Source: Klenkia soli (GTDB taxonomy: Bacteria > Actinomycetota > Actinomycetes > Mycobacteriales > Geodermatophilaceae). From it: a stretch of 64,000 nt of DNA. The stretch is from NCBI RefSeq assembly GCF_900103975.1, contig NZ_FNIR01000003.1, positions 248,001 through 312,000 on the forward strand, read 5' to 3'. This document shows positions 17,342 through 26,525 of the stretch, in pieces. A program made the position numbers and the translations under genes. Below the pieces are notes generated by a model. That model saw nothing but the letters and a program-made list of their open reading frames with translations. It was not told the origin of the DNA and ran no database searches. Position 1 is the stretch's first letter. The number at the start of each line of letters is the position of its first letter.

Positions 17342-19459
17342 ATGCGATGGGATGCCCAGCGGCTGGACCTGGTGGAGCCCGAGGTCCTGCCCGGCCTGCC
17401 GACCGTGGCCGGGCTGCTGCGCAGCCTGCAGGTGCCCGAGTTCCCCGGCCTGACCCTGCACGAGGTCCGCGCCAAGTCCGCGCTGAACAAGGTCCCCGAG
17501 AACTCGGCGATGCCGTTCGCCTACACGGTCAACACGTTCCGGGGCTGCTCCCATGCGTGCGTTTACTGCCTCTCGGGCGACACGTCGGTGCTGATGGCCG
17601 ACGGACGCACCCGCCGCATCGCCGACCTGCAGGTGGGGGACCAGATCATCGGGACGGAGGTCGTCGGTTCCTACCGCCGCTACGTCGCCACCGAGGTCCT
17701 CGCGCACTGGAACACCCGGAAGCCCGGCTACCGGGTCACGCTGCACGACGGGACCGAGCTGGTGACCAGCGGCGACCACCGGTTCCTCACCGGCCGCGGG
17801 TGGAAGCACGTCACCGGCACCACCGCCGGCGCGGACCGGCGTCCGCACCTGACGACCAATGACTCCATGCTCGGCTTCGGGCGCACCACCGAGACACCCA
17901 AGGCCACGGACGAGTACCGCCGGGGGTACCTGACCGGCATGGTCCGAGGCGACGCGAACCTGAAGCGGTACGAGATCACGAACCCCGACGGGCGCCACCG
18001 CGTCGTGCACCGGTTCCGCCTCGCCCTGGCCGATGTCGAGGCTCTGGACCGCTCCCAGCAGATGCTGGAGGAGGAGGGCATCCGCACCGACCGCTTCGAG
18101 TTCAGCCCCCAGACCGACGTCCGGCAGGCCATGACTGCCATCCGCACCCAGCGCCGCAACGACTTCGAGCAGATCACCCGGCTCGTCGCCTGGCCCGATC
18201 GGCCCGGTGAGGAGTGGCGACGGGGATTCCTGGCCGGGATCTTCGACGCCGAGGGTTCGCGCAGCACGCACGTCGTGCGGATCGCGAACTGCGACGACGA
18301 GATGCTGCGGCACACCCAGGAAGCCTTTGCCTCGTTCGGCTTCGACGTGGTCCGCGAGGACAGACGCCGGGTGAACGGGCTGCGCTACATCCGTCTCCGC
18401 GGTGGTCTGCCGGAGCACATGCGTTTCATCCACCTCGTCGACCCCGCCGTCCGTCGCAAGTGCGCCGTCGCCGGGATCGCCATCAAGAGCAGTGCCGATC
18501 TGCGGGTCGCTTCCGTCGAACCGATCGGGCTCGAGCTGCCCATGTACGACATCACCACGGGCACCGGAGACTTCATCGCCAACGGCGTCGTGAGCCACAA
18601 CTGCTTCGCCCGGAAAACCCACGAGTGGCTGGAGCTGGACAGCGGCGCGGACTTCGACCAGGAGATCGTCGTCAAGACCAACATCGCCGAGGTGCTGCGG
18701 CGCGAGCTGGGCCGGGCGTCGTGGAAGCGCGAGCACGTCGCGCTGGGCACCAACACCGACCCCTACCAGCGGGCCGAGGGCCGGTACCGGCTGATGCCCG
18801 GGGTGATCGAGGCGCTGGCCCGCTCGGGCACCCCGTTCTCGATCCTGACCAAGGGCACGCTGGCCCGTCGCGACCTGCCGCTGCTGGCCGCCGCGAGCAA
18901 GGACGTCCCGATCGGCATGGGCGTCTCCCTGGCGATCTGGGACGACGACCTGCACCGCTCCCTCGAACCGGGCGTGCCCACGCCGAAGGCCCGGCTCGAG
19001 CTGGTGCGGCAGATCGCCGACGCCGGCCTGCCGTGCGGGGTGTTCCTGGCCCCGGTGCTGCCGGGCCTCACCGACCAGCGCGAACACCTGGAGAAGGCGA
19101 TCGCGGCGGTGGCCGAGGCCGGCGCCACGGGGGTCACCGTCGTGCCGCTGCACCTGCGGCCCGGGGCCCGCGAGTGGTTCACCAGCTGGCTGGCCCGTGA
19201 GCACCCGCGGCTGGTCAGCCGGTACAAGTCCTTGTACGGCCGCGGCGCGTACCTGCCGGCCGAGTACCGCGACTGGCTCTCCGCACGGGTGGCCCCGCTG
19301 CTGGCCGCGCACGGGCTCGACCGGCACAGCGGGGGAGCGGCCCGCGGCATCGGCGGTCTCCCCGGCGACGAGTCGGCCTCCTTCCCGTTCGGCTCCCTCC
19401 CGGGCCCGGCCGCCGTCCCCGCACCGCGCGACGAGCCCGAGCAGCTGGCGCTGTGCTGA
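17342..19459 (+). CDS. Rv2578c-family radical SAM protein, intein-containing precursor
   Basis: A 705-residue precursor. Residues 1-75 and 421-705 form a radical SAM protein whose 4Fe-4S motif is C69-x3-C73-x2-C; the third Cys lies beyond the intein (CFARKTHEW). After removal of the 345-residue intein the mature protein is 360 residues. The rest contains the SPL-like barrel (VALGTNTDPYQRAEGRYR, FSILTKGTLARRD). Rv2578c-type proteins resemble spore photoproduct lyase relatives, but the reaction is not known to me. An SOS box precedes the gene. ATG 17342 is chosen; the upstream in-frame GTG 17324 lies inside the SOS box and adds non-conserved residues. Confidence 0.92.
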   Translation: MRWDAQRLDLVEPEVLPGLPTVAGLLRSLQVPEFPGLTLHEVRAKSALNKVPENSAMPFAYTVNTFRGCSHACVYCLSGDTSVLMADGRTRRIADLQVGDQIIGTEVVGSYRRYVATEVLAHWNTRKPGYRVTLHDGTELVTSGDHRFLTGRGWKHVTGTTAGADRRPHLTTNDSMLGFGRTTETPKATDEYRRGYLTGMVRGDANLKRYEITNPDGRHRVVHRFRLALADVEALDRSQQMLEEEGIRTDRFEFSPQTDVRQAMTAIRTQRRNDFEQITRLVAWPDRPGEEWRRGFLAGIFDAEGSRSTHVVRIANCDDEMLRHTQEAFASFGFDVVREDRRRVNGLRYIRLRGGLPEHMRFIHLVDPAVRRKCAVAGIAIKSSADLRVASVEPIGLELPMYDITTGTGDFIANGVVSHNCFARKTHEWLELDSGADFDQEIVVKTNIAEVLRRELGRASWKREHVALGTNTDPYQRAEGRYRLMPGVIEALARSGTPFSILTKGTLARRDLPLLAAASKDVPIGMGVSLAIWDDDLHRSLEPGVPTPKARLELVRQIADAGLPCGVFLAPVLPGLTDQREHLEKAIAAVAEAGATGVTVVPLHLRPGAREWFTSWLAREHPRLVSRYKSLYGRGAYLPAEYRDWLSARVAPLLAAHGLDRHSGGAARGIGGLPGDESASFPFGSLPGPAAVPAPRDEPEQLALC
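17567..18601 (+). mobile_element. Intein with LAGLIDADG homing endonuclease
   Basis: A 345-residue class 1 intein. Block A starts at Cys1 (CLSGDTSVLMADG, ADLQVGD). Block B has the TxxH-type ELVTSGDHRFLT. Two dodecapeptide endonuclease motifs are present: GYLTGMVRGDAN and GFLAGIFDAEGS, both with the catalytic Asp. Block F/G ends MYDITTGTGDFIANGVVSHN followed by the +1 Cys of the host. All splice residues (Cys1, penultimate His, terminal Asn, Cys+1) are intact, so splicing and homing should both work. It sits exactly before the third cluster-binding Cys of the radical SAM motif. Confidence 0.95.
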
Positions 19460-19488
19460 GCCCCGGGCCTGCCCTCACCTGCGCCGGT

Positions 19489-19494
19489 TAGGGT
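19489..19494 (+). promoter_or_regulatory. Predicted leaderless -10 for the acyltransferase
   Basis: TAGGGT followed by 7 nt and ATG 19502, no ribosome site between. Confidence 0.5.
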
Positions 19495-19501
19495 CCGGCC
19501 C

Positions 19502-20383
19502 ATGTACACGGCCAGTTGGCGCGACGTCGTCCGCCGCGACCTCTTCGGACCCTCCCCGGACCCCCGCGACCGGCCCTACCGGCTGGTGATCCGGCTGGCC
19601 CTGGTCGTGTTCGAGCTCTTCGGCTTCCGGTTCGACGTCCGCGGCGCCGAGCACGTGCCCGCGACCGGTGGCGCGGTGATCGCCAGCAACCACGTCAGCT
19701 ACTTCGACTTCACCTACCTCGGGCTGGGCGCGCTGCCCCAGCACCGGCTGGTGCGGTTCATGGCCAAGGCCTCGGTGTTCGGCAACGGGTTCGCCGGGCC
19801 GTTCATGCGGGCCATGCAGCACATCCCGGTCGACCGCACCGCCGGCGCGGCCGCCTTCGACGAGGCGGTCCGGGCGCTGAAGGACGGCCAGGTCGTCGGG
19901 GTCTTCCCCGAGGCGACCATCTCCAGCTCCTTCACCGTCAAGGAGCTCAAGGCCGGCGCGGCCCGCATGGCCGTGCAGGCCGGGGTGCCGATCATCCCGG
20001 CGGCCGTCTGGGGCGGGCACCGGATCGCCACCAAGAACCACAAGGTGGTGCTGCGCCGCGGGGTGCCCGTGACCGTCGTCCTGGGGGAGCCGATCGTGCC
20101 CGCGCCGGGGGAGAAGGCGCAGGCCGTCCTGCGCCGCACCCGGGCCGCGATGGAGGAGCTGCTGGACCAGGCCCAGCGCAGCTACCCCGATGCCCCGGCC
20201 GGGGACGACGACCGCTGGTGGCAGCCCGCCCACCTCGGCGGCACCGCCCCCACCCCCGAGGAGGCGCACGAGCTGGACATCCACGACGTCCGCGGCACCG
20301 CCGTCAAGGTGCAGCGCACCCCGCTGCAGAAGGTCCGCTACCTGCTGGGCCCGCTGGTCAGTCGACGACGTCGGGGGCGATGA
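19502..20383 (+). CDS. PlsC-type lysophospholipid acyltransferase
   Basis: A 293-residue acyltransferase with the catalytic HX4D motif (NHVSYFD, H64 and D69), block II region FMAKASVFGN, block III VGVFPEATISS and block IV VPIIPAAVWG. It is expected to acylate lysophosphatidate or a related glycerolipid at the inner membrane. A membrane-embedded segment (RLALVVFELFGF) lies near residue 35. The 110-residue C-terminal extension (AQRSYPDAPAGDDDRWW) is typical of actinobacterial members. The last 26 bp overlap the convergent GNAT gene. Two further PlsC-like genes are at 33.4 and 40.9 kb. Confidence 0.88.
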   Translation: MYTASWRDVVRRDLFGPSPDPRDRPYRLVIRLALVVFELFGFRFDVRGAEHVPATGGAVIASNHVSYFDFTYLGLGALPQHRLVRFMAKASVFGNGFAGPFMRAMQHIPVDRTAGAAAFDEAVRALKDGQVVGVFPEATISSSFTVKELKAGAARMAVQAGVPIIPAAVWGGHRIATKNHKVVLRRGVPVTVVLGEPIVPAPGEKAQAVLRRTRAAMEELLDQAQRSYPDAPAGDDDRWWQPAHLGGTAPTPEEAHELDIHDVRGTAVKVQRTPLQKVRYLLGPLVSRRRRGR

Positions 20384-20876
20384 GCCGGAACGCCTCGCAG
20401 TCCACGCCGTACCAGCGGGTGGTGCGGCCCAGCGGACTCATGCCCAGCCGGGTGCAGACCGCGACCGACCGCTCGTTGCCCGGGCGCACGACGGCGTAGA
20501 CCTCGGGCAGGCCGTCCTCGAAGGCGTGCTGCACCACCGCGGCCGCGGCCTCGGTGGCGTAGCCGTGGCCCCAGCTGTCGGGGTGCAGGTGCCAGCCCAC
20601 CTCGAACTCGCCCACCCCGTTGGGCAACGGCTTGAACAGCAGCGTGCCCGCCACCGGCCCACCGGACAGCGGCTGCACCGCCCAGCACCCGGCCCGCCGG
20701 TCTGCCTGGTGCACCTGCTCCCAGCGCTCGACCAGGGCGGCCACCCCACCCGAGGGCGGGCCCGACAGCCAGCGCAGCACCTCGGGCCGGGAGTAGAGGT
20801 CGGCCAGCCGCGCGAGGTCGTCGTCCGACGTCGTCCAGGACCGGATCAGCAGCCGGTCGGTCCGCAGCAGCTCCAC
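20358..20876 (-). CDS. GNAT family N-acetyltransferase (RimJ/RimL-like)
   Basis: A 172-residue GNAT of the Acetyltransf_3 kind: LRTDRLLIRSWTTSDDD start, then EFEVGWHLHPDSWGHGYATEA containing the acetyl-CoA binding loop (WGHGYATEA), and the SVAVCTRLGM segment. It probably acetylates an amine or a protein N-terminus; substrate unknown. The GTG start has TAGGCA 6 nt upstream, a near match to the leaderless -10. It overlaps plsC by 26 bp tail to tail. Confidence 0.85.
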   Translation of the reverse strand: MELLRTDRLLIRSWTTSDDDLARLADLYSRPEVLRWLSGPPSGGVAALVERWEQVHQADRRAGCWAVQPLSGGPVAGTLLFKPLPNGVGEFEVGWHLHPDSWGHGYATEAAAAVVQHAFEDGLPEVYAVVRPGNERSVAVCTRLGMSPLGRTTRWYGVDCEAFRLIAPDVVD

Positions 20877-20895
20877 CCGACCTGCCTACCCCAGA

Positions 20896-22302
20896 TCAGC
20901 CCAGCTGCGCGACCGAGGCCTGCCGGGAGGCCGCCGCCGAGGCCTCGGCGGCCACCGGGTCGACGGCCCGGTCGGCCCACCAGCGCCGCCCCGACCCGGG
21001 CAGCGAGTGGATCGGGTCGTAGTAGGTGTAGCGGCGGTCCAGGGCGCCCTCGTCGGTGCGCTCGATGCCGGTCCGGTAGTTCTTGGTCCAGTAGCTGATG
21101 CCGCGCTCGCGGTCGTACTCGGCGACCTGGTGCACCCACCGCTTGCCGACGTAGGGCACGTCGCAGACGATCCGCGGGGTGGCGAAGCCGGGCAGGTAGC
21201 CCATCAGGTCGTGCTGCAGGGTCTGCCCCTGCGACAGCGGCACCCGCCAGTGCTCGGCCGACGGGATCATGTCGCACATGTAGAAGTAGTAGGGCGTGAC
21301 GCCGGCGCCGTCGAGCAGCGCGAAGCACAGGTCCAGCAGCTGGGTCGCGGTGTCGTTGACCCCGTGCAGCAGCACGCCCTGGTTGCGCACGTCGCGCACG
21401 CCGGCGGCCAGCATCGCCTGCGCGGCCTCGGCGACCAGGGGGGTCACCGACTGCGCGGCGTTGACGTGCGTGTGCACGGCGAGGGACACCCCGCGGGCGC
21501 GGGCCGTCGAGGCCAGCCGGGTCATGCCGGCCACGACGTCGTCCTGCAGCCAGTGCTGCGGCATCCCCATCAGCGCCTTGGTGGCCAGCCGGATGTCCCG
21601 CACCGACTCGACCTCCAGCAGGCCCGAGACGAAGGCCTCCAGGTTCCTGAACGGCAGGTTGGCGACGTCGCCGCCGGAGACCACGACGTCGCGCACACCG
21701 GGGGTGCGGCGCAGGTAGGCCAGCATCTCGGCCTGCCGGTCGACCGGCTTGAGGTCGAACTTCAGCTTGGTGACCGCCGGGGTGGAGTTGCCTACCAGGT
21801 CCATGCGGGTGCAGTGCCCGCAGTACTGGGGGCAGGTGGGCAGCAGCTCGGCCAGCACCTTCGTGGGGTAGCGGTGGGTCAGGCCCTCGACGGCCCACAT
21901 CTCGTGCTCGTGCAGCGAGTCCCGCGCCGCGTACGGGTGGCTGGCGGCCGCCCCGGCCAACCGGTCCGACGCCACCGGCAGCATGTAGCGGCGCACCGGG
22001 TCGGCCAGCATCGCCGCGGTGGTGGGCACGGCCGTCGGCACCATCGTGTTGAGCATCTGCGGGGGCAGCAGCAGCGACATCGTCGCCCGCCCGGCCTGGT
22101 CGGCCTCGACGTCGGCGTAGAAGGACTCGTCGAGCAGGTCGCCGTAGACCCCGCGCAGCTGGCGCAGGTTCTTCACGCAGTTCACCCGCTGCCACTGCGC
22201 GCTGCGCCACTGCTCGACGGTGACGTCGGCGAAGCCCGGCAGGCGCCGCCAGTCGGGCTCGACCAGCGCGCGGGCGGTGTACTCGTAGGGCTGCTCCAGC
22301 AC
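20896..22302 (-). CDS. kamA: L-lysine 2,3-aminomutase
   Basis: A 468-residue radical SAM, PLP-dependent aminomutase converting L-lysine to L-beta-lysine. The cluster motif is C157-x3-C161-x2-C164 (CPQYCGHC), followed by RDVVVSGGDVANLP and the PLP-lysine region near GYLPGFATPRIVCDVP. The length slightly exceeds the clostridial enzyme. GTG 22302 is chosen because AGGAGG lies 5 bp upstream. It is divergent from kdd-kamDE-kal, which carry out the next steps. Confidence 0.93.
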   Translation of the reverse strand: MLEQPYEYTARALVEPDWRRLPGFADVTVEQWRSAQWQRVNCVKNLRQLRGVYGDLLDESFYADVEADQAGRATMSLLLPPQMLNTMVPTAVPTTAAMLADPVRRYMLPVASDRLAGAAASHPYAARDSLHEHEMWAVEGLTHRYPTKVLAELLPTCPQYCGHCTRMDLVGNSTPAVTKLKFDLKPVDRQAEMLAYLRRTPGVRDVVVSGGDVANLPFRNLEAFVSGLLEVESVRDIRLATKALMGMPQHWLQDDVVAGMTRLASTARARGVSLAVHTHVNAAQSVTPLVAEAAQAMLAAGVRDVRNQGVLLHGVNDTATQLLDLCFALLDGAGVTPYYFYMCDMIPSAEHWRVPLSQGQTLQHDLMGYLPGFATPRIVCDVPYVGKRWVHQVAEYDRERGISYWTKNYRTGIERTDEGALDRRYTYYDPIHSLPGSGRRWWADRAVDPVAAEASAAASRQASVAQLG

Positions 22303-22423
22303 GACGACCTCCTGCGGCGACCGGCGCTTCCGACCGCGACATCGACACCATACGGGAGATCGTTCGGTGAAACGTGACTTTCGCGATACGTTCTGCACCC
22401 ACGACCGACGAGGAGGACACCCG
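22303..22423. promoter_or_regulatory. Divergent kamA/kdd control region
   Basis: The 121-bp gap holds TATGGT on the minus strand (22347-22352) as a possible kamA -10 and TACGTT on the plus strand (22387-22392) as a possible kdd -10. An inverted repeat AACGT-N12-ACGTT (22371-22392) covers the latter and could be an operator. It is too short for a typical cobalamin riboswitch. Confidence 0.4.
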
Positions 22424-23446
22424 GTGACGACGGCGGCAGAGCGAGCGCTCGGGGTGCACCGGGTGCTGGAGCCGGTCGGGGTGCTGCCCCAGGCCGCCCG
22501 CCGGCTGGACCCCCACGCCCCCACGGGCCCGGACGAGGTGCGCATCGACGTCGAGCGGCTGAACCTCGACGCGGCCTCCTTCCGGCAGCTCACCGAGGCC
22601 CACGGCGGCGACGGCGCGGCGGTGCGCGACGCGGTGCTGGCGATCGTCGCCGAGCGCGGCAAGATGCAGAACCCGGTGACCGGCTCGGGCGGAATGCTCA
22701 TCGGGCGGGTCGCGGAGGTGGGGGAGGAGTCCCCGCTGGGTCTCGCCGTCGGCCAGCGCGTGGCCACCCTGGTGTCGCTGACCCTCACCCCGCTGACGAT
22801 CACCGACGGGCTGGCCGGCTGGGACGGCCGCGGCGAACAGGTGCCCGCCCGCGGCTCCGCCGTCCTGTTCGCCCGGTCGATCGCCGCCGTCCTGCCCGAC
22901 GACCTGCCCGAGGTCGTCGCGCTGGCCCTGCTCGACGTCTGCGGGGCCCCCGCGGCGACCGAGCGGGTCGTCCGGCGGGGGTCCTCGGTGGCCGTGCTGG
23001 GCGCGGCGGGCAAGTCCGGCTGCCTGTCCGTGGCCGCCGCCCGCGACGCCCACGCCCGGCGGGTGGTCGGCGTCGTCCGCGACGAGCGCGAGGCCGCGGC
23101 GCTGCGGGCGGCCGACCTCGCCCACGACGTCGTGGTCGCCGACGCCACCGACCCGCTGGCCGTCGCCGCTGCGCTCGGCGAGCCGGTGGACGTGACCGTG
23201 GTCTGCGTCGACGTGCCCGGCGCCGAGCACGGGGCGGTCCTCGCGACGGCCGACGGGGGCACCGTGGTCTTCTTCTCGATGGCCACCTCCTTCCCGGCGG
23301 CGGCCCTGGGCGCCGAGGGGATGGCAGCGGACGTGACGATGCTGATCGGGAACGGCTACACGCCGGGGCACGCCGCCCTGGCCCTGGACCTGTACCGCCG
23401 CAACGCCGGGGTGCGCGCCCTGGTCGACCCCCGCGTGCAGGCGTGA
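22424..23446 (+). CDS. kdd: L-erythro-3,5-diaminohexanoate dehydrogenase
   Basis: A 340-residue enzyme of the lysine fermentation pathway that oxidatively deaminates 3,5-diaminohexanoate to 3-keto-5-aminohexanoate with NAD(P). The family N-terminus (HRVLEPVGVLPQAARRLD) and the QNPVTGSGGMLIGRV region are clear. The dinucleotide-binding loop is VAVLGAAGKSG, near residue 190. GTG start with AGGAGGAC about 6 bp upstream; an upstream ATG extends the frame without conserved residues. The stop overlaps the amidohydrolase start (GTGA). Confidence 0.92.
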   Translation: MTTAAERALGVHRVLEPVGVLPQAARRLDPHAPTGPDEVRIDVERLNLDAASFRQLTEAHGGDGAAVRDAVLAIVAERGKMQNPVTGSGGMLIGRVAEVGEESPLGLAVGQRVATLVSLTLTPLTITDGLAGWDGRGEQVPARGSAVLFARSIAAVLPDDLPEVVALALLDVCGAPAATERVVRRGSSVAVLGAAGKSGCLSVAAARDAHARRVVGVVRDEREAAALRAADLAHDVVVADATDPLAVAAALGEPVDVTVVCVDVPGAEHGAVLATADGGTVVFFSMATSFPAAALGAEGMAADVTMLIGNGYTPGHAALALDLYRRNAGVRALVDPRVQA

Positions 23447-24957
23447 ACGTGCTGATCGCCGATGTCACCGTCGGCGACGCCCGGGGTCGGGCGGTGCACG
23501 TCGTCGACGGCGCGGTCGCCTGGGCCGGGCCCGCCGCCGACGCCCCCGCGGCCGACCGCACGCTGGACGGCGGGGGAGCCCTGCTCACCCCGGCCTTCGT
23601 CGACGCCCACGTGCACGCCACCGGCACCGGCCTGGCGCTGACCGGGCTGTCGCTGCACGGGGCCGACAGCCTCCGCTCCGCGCTGGTCGCCGTCGCCGCG
23701 CAGGTGGCCGCCCAGCCCACCGGCACGGTGCTGGGCACCGGCTGGGACGAGACCACCTGGCCCGAGGGCCGGGCGATCACCCGGCACGACCTGGACGCCG
23801 TCGTCGGCGACCGGGCCGTCTACCTGGCCCGGGTCGACGTGCACTCGGCCACCGTCTCCACGGCCCTGCTCGACCGGGTGCCGGGCATCACCGACCTGCT
23901 CGGCTTCTCCGCCGACGGCCAGCTGCGGCTGGACGCCCACCACGCCGCCCGGCAGGCCGCCTTCGGCGCGGTCAGCCCGGCCCAGCGGACGGCGGCCCAG
24001 CGCAGCACCCTGGACGCCGCGGCCGACCTGGGCATCGGCTGCCTGCACGAGATGGCCGGCCCCGAGGTCTCCAGCGCCGACGACCTCGCCGCCCTGCTCG
24101 AGCTCTCGCGCAGCACCCCCGGCCCGCTCGTGCTGGGCTGGTGGGGCGAGCTGGCCGAGCGCGGCGGCCTGGACGTCGTGCGCGAGCTGGGGCTGGCCGG
24201 CGCCGGGGGCGACCTGTTCTGCGACGGCGCGTTCGGCTCGCACACCGCCGCCCTGTCGGAGCCCTACACCGACCGGCCGGAGACCGCGGGCAGCATGCGG
24301 TTCGAGCTCGGCCAGGTCGTCGAGCACGTGCGGGCCTGCACCCTGGCCGGCGTCCAGGCCGGGTTCCACGTCATCGGCGACGCCGCCGTCGACCAGGTGC
24401 TCGCCGCGGTCGCCGCGGTGGCCGACGAGCTGGGCCGCGACGCCGTCCGGGCCTGCCGGCACCGGCTGGAGCACGTGGAGATGGTCGGCCCCGACGCGAT
24501 CGCCGGCATGGCCCGGTTCGGCATGGTGGCCAGCGTGCAGCCGGCCTTCGACGCCGCCTGGGGCGGGGACGGCGGCATGTACGCCGAGCGCCTGGGCGTC
24601 GAGCGGGCCCTGGGCTGCAACCCGTTGGCCGACCTCTCGGACGGCGGGGTGGCCATCGCGCTGGGCTCCGACGCCCCGGTCACCGCCCTGGACCCGTGGG
24701 GCGGGGTGCACGCCGCGGTGGACCACCGCACCCCCGGCGCCGGCCTGCGGCCCTTCGACGCCTACGACGCGGCCACCCACGGCGGCTGGCACGCCGCCCG
24801 CGCGGAGCACCGCGACGGCCCGCTGGGCATCGGCGCCCCGGCGCACCTGGCGCTGTGGGCCACCGACCTGACGCTGTCCGGGGTGCTCGCCGAGCGCGCC
24901 CGGCCCACCTGCCGCGGCCTGCTGGTGGCCGGCGAGCTCGTGCGGGGCGACGCGTGA
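23443..24957 (+). CDS. Amidohydrolase family protein (YtcJ-like)
   Basis: A 504-residue member of the Amidohydro_3 group. Metal-binding HxH is H56/H58 (FVDAHVHATG); later ligands are in QAGFHVIGDAAV, RHRLEHVEM and GSDAPVTALDPW. Such enzymes hydrolyse amide or N-formyl bonds. It overlaps kdd and kamD by 4 bp each, so it is an integral part of the lysine operon, although no amidohydrolase belongs to the classical pathway. It might free an N-acylated intermediate or substrate; that is inference. Confidence 0.88.
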   Translation: MNVLIADVTVGDARGRAVHVVDGAVAWAGPAADAPAADRTLDGGGALLTPAFVDAHVHATGTGLALTGLSLHGADSLRSALVAVAAQVAAQPTGTVLGTGWDETTWPEGRAITRHDLDAVVGDRAVYLARVDVHSATVSTALLDRVPGITDLLGFSADGQLRLDAHHAARQAAFGAVSPAQRTAAQRSTLDAAADLGIGCLHEMAGPEVSSADDLAALLELSRSTPGPLVLGWWGELAERGGLDVVRELGLAGAGGDLFCDGAFGSHTAALSEPYTDRPETAGSMRFELGQVVEHVRACTLAGVQAGFHVIGDAAVDQVLAAVAAVADELGRDAVRACRHRLEHVEMVGPDAIAGMARFGMVASVQPAFDAAWGGDGGMYAERLGVERALGCNPLADLSDGGVAIALGSDAPVTALDPWGGVHAAVDHRTPGAGLRPFDAYDAATHGGWHAARAEHRDGPLGIGAPAHLALWATDLTLSGVLAERARPTCRGLLVAGELVRGDA

Positions 24958-26525
24958 GCGCCCGGTTGACGCTGGACGCCGGGCTGGTCACCCGGGCCCG
25001 GGAGCTCGCCGCGCTCGCCGCGCAGCCGGTCATCGACCTGGCCGGGCAGCACACCACGGTGTCCGTCGAGCGGGCCGTGCTGCGGCTGGCCGGGCTGGAG
25101 GGCACCGACCCGGTCACCGGCGAGGGCGAGATCCCCTGGGTCAACCGCGTGGTGGACGTCGTCCGCGAACAGGTGGGCCTCGAGCACGGCGTGGCGCTGC
25201 CGGTGTGGCACGCCATCGCCTCCGGGGGAGCGGGCAGCCTGCAGGAGGTCGCCGAGCAGGTCGGGGCCGGCACCGCACGCTTCGAGGTGCCCACCGGCGG
25301 CGCCGAGGAGCGGGCCCGGGAGGCCGCGCTGGCCGCCGTCGGCGCCGGGTTGTCCCGCGTGGACGGCGCCCGCCGGCGGCGGGAGGAGCTGGTGGCCACC
25401 CACGGCGACCCGCCCCGCCGTCCCTGGATCTACCTGATCGTGGCCACCGGCGACATCTACGAGGACATCCCGCAGGCGCAGGCCGCCGCGCGCGCCGGGG
25501 CCGACGTCATCGCCGTCATCCGCTCGACCGGGCAGTCGCTGCTGGACTACGTGCCCGAGGGCGCCACCCGCACCGGGTACGCCGGCACCTACGCCACCCA
25601 GGAGAACTTCCGGCTCATGCGGGCCGCCCTCGACGAGGTCAGCGCCGAGCTGGGCCGCTACGTGCGGCTGACCAACTACGCCTCGGGGCTGTGCATGCCC
25701 GAGATCGCCGCACTGGCCGGGCTCGAGCGGCTGGACATGATGCTCAACGACGCGATGTACGGGATCCTCTTCCGCGACATCAACCCGATCCGCACCTTCG
25801 TCGACCAGCGGTTCAGCCGCATGGTGCACGCCCGCGCCGGCATCATCATCAACACCGGCGAGGACAACTACCTCACCACCGCCGACGCCGTCGACGAGGC
25901 GCACACCGTCACGGTCAGCCAGCTGCTCAACGAGCGGTTCGCCCGCGAGGCCGGGCTCGAGGACTGGCAGCTGGGCCTGGGCCACGCGTTCGAGATCAAC
26001 CCGACGGTGCCGGGGTCGTTCCGGCTGGAGCTGGCGCACGCGATGCTGGCCCGCTCGCTGTTCCCCGACGCCCCGCTGAAGTGGATGCCGCCCACCAAGC
26101 ACATGACCGGCGACGTGTTCGGCGGCTACCTGCTCGACGGGTTCTTCAACCTGGCCGGCATGCTCACCGACCAGTCGATCCTGCTGGTCGGCATGATGAC
26201 CGAGGCCGTCGTCACCCCGTGGCTCTCCGACCGGGACCTCGCGCTGCGCAACGTCCGCTACGTGCTGGACGCCGCCGGGGGACTGGGGGAGGATTTCAGC
26301 CCCCCGCCGGGCGGGTTCATCGACACCCGCGCGCACACCGTGCTCGGCGAGGCGGTCGACCTGCTCGAGCGGATCACCGCCGACGGCCTGCTGCCCTCGA
26401 TCGCCCAGGGCACCTTCGGCATCACCAAGCGCCCGGCCGACCGCGGCAAGGGCCTGGACGGCGTGGTCGTGAAGGCCCCGGGCCACCTGGACCCGGCCAC
26501 CGAGTTGATGGAGGCAGCGCTGTGA
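24954..26525 (+). CDS. kamD: Lysine 5,6-aminomutase alpha subunit
   Basis: A 523-residue large subunit of the adenosylcobalamin- and PLP-dependent lysine 5,6-aminomutase, forming the TIM barrel. Family segments include WIYLIVATGDIYEDIPQAQ, DVIAVIRSTGQSLLDYVPEG, GTYATQENFRLMR and LKWMPPTKHMTGDVFGGYL. It moves the terminal amine of beta-lysine (or D-lysine) from C6 to C5. GTG start overlaps the previous stop, and its own stop overlaps kamE, ensuring equal subunits. Confidence 0.94.
   Translation: MSARLTLDAGLVTRARELAALAAQPVIDLAGQHTTVSVERAVLRLAGLEGTDPVTGEGEIPWVNRVVDVVREQVGLEHGVALPVWHAIASGGAGSLQEVAEQVGAGTARFEVPTGGAEERAREAALAAVGAGLSRVDGARRRREELVATHGDPPRRPWIYLIVATGDIYEDIPQAQAAARAGADVIAVIRSTGQSLLDYVPEGATRTGYAGTYATQENFRLMRAALDEVSAELGRYVRLTNYASGLCMPEIAALAGLERLDMMLNDAMYGILFRDINPIRTFVDQRFSRMVHARAGIIINTGEDNYLTTADAVDEAHTVTVSQLLNERFAREAGLEDWQLGLGHAFEINPTVPGSFRLELAHAMLARSLFPDAPLKWMPPTKHMTGDVFGGYLLDGFFNLAGMLTDQSILLVGMMTEAVVTPWLSDRDLALRNVRYVLDAAGGLGEDFSPPPGGFIDTRAHTVLGEAVDLLERITADGLLPSIAQGTFGITKRPADRGKGLDGVVVKAPGHLDPATELMEAAL

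Noticed and set aside
22303-22423. Cobalamin riboswitch before the B12-dependent operon
   Set aside because: The gap is only 121 bp and lacks the B12-box core; it is simply too short.
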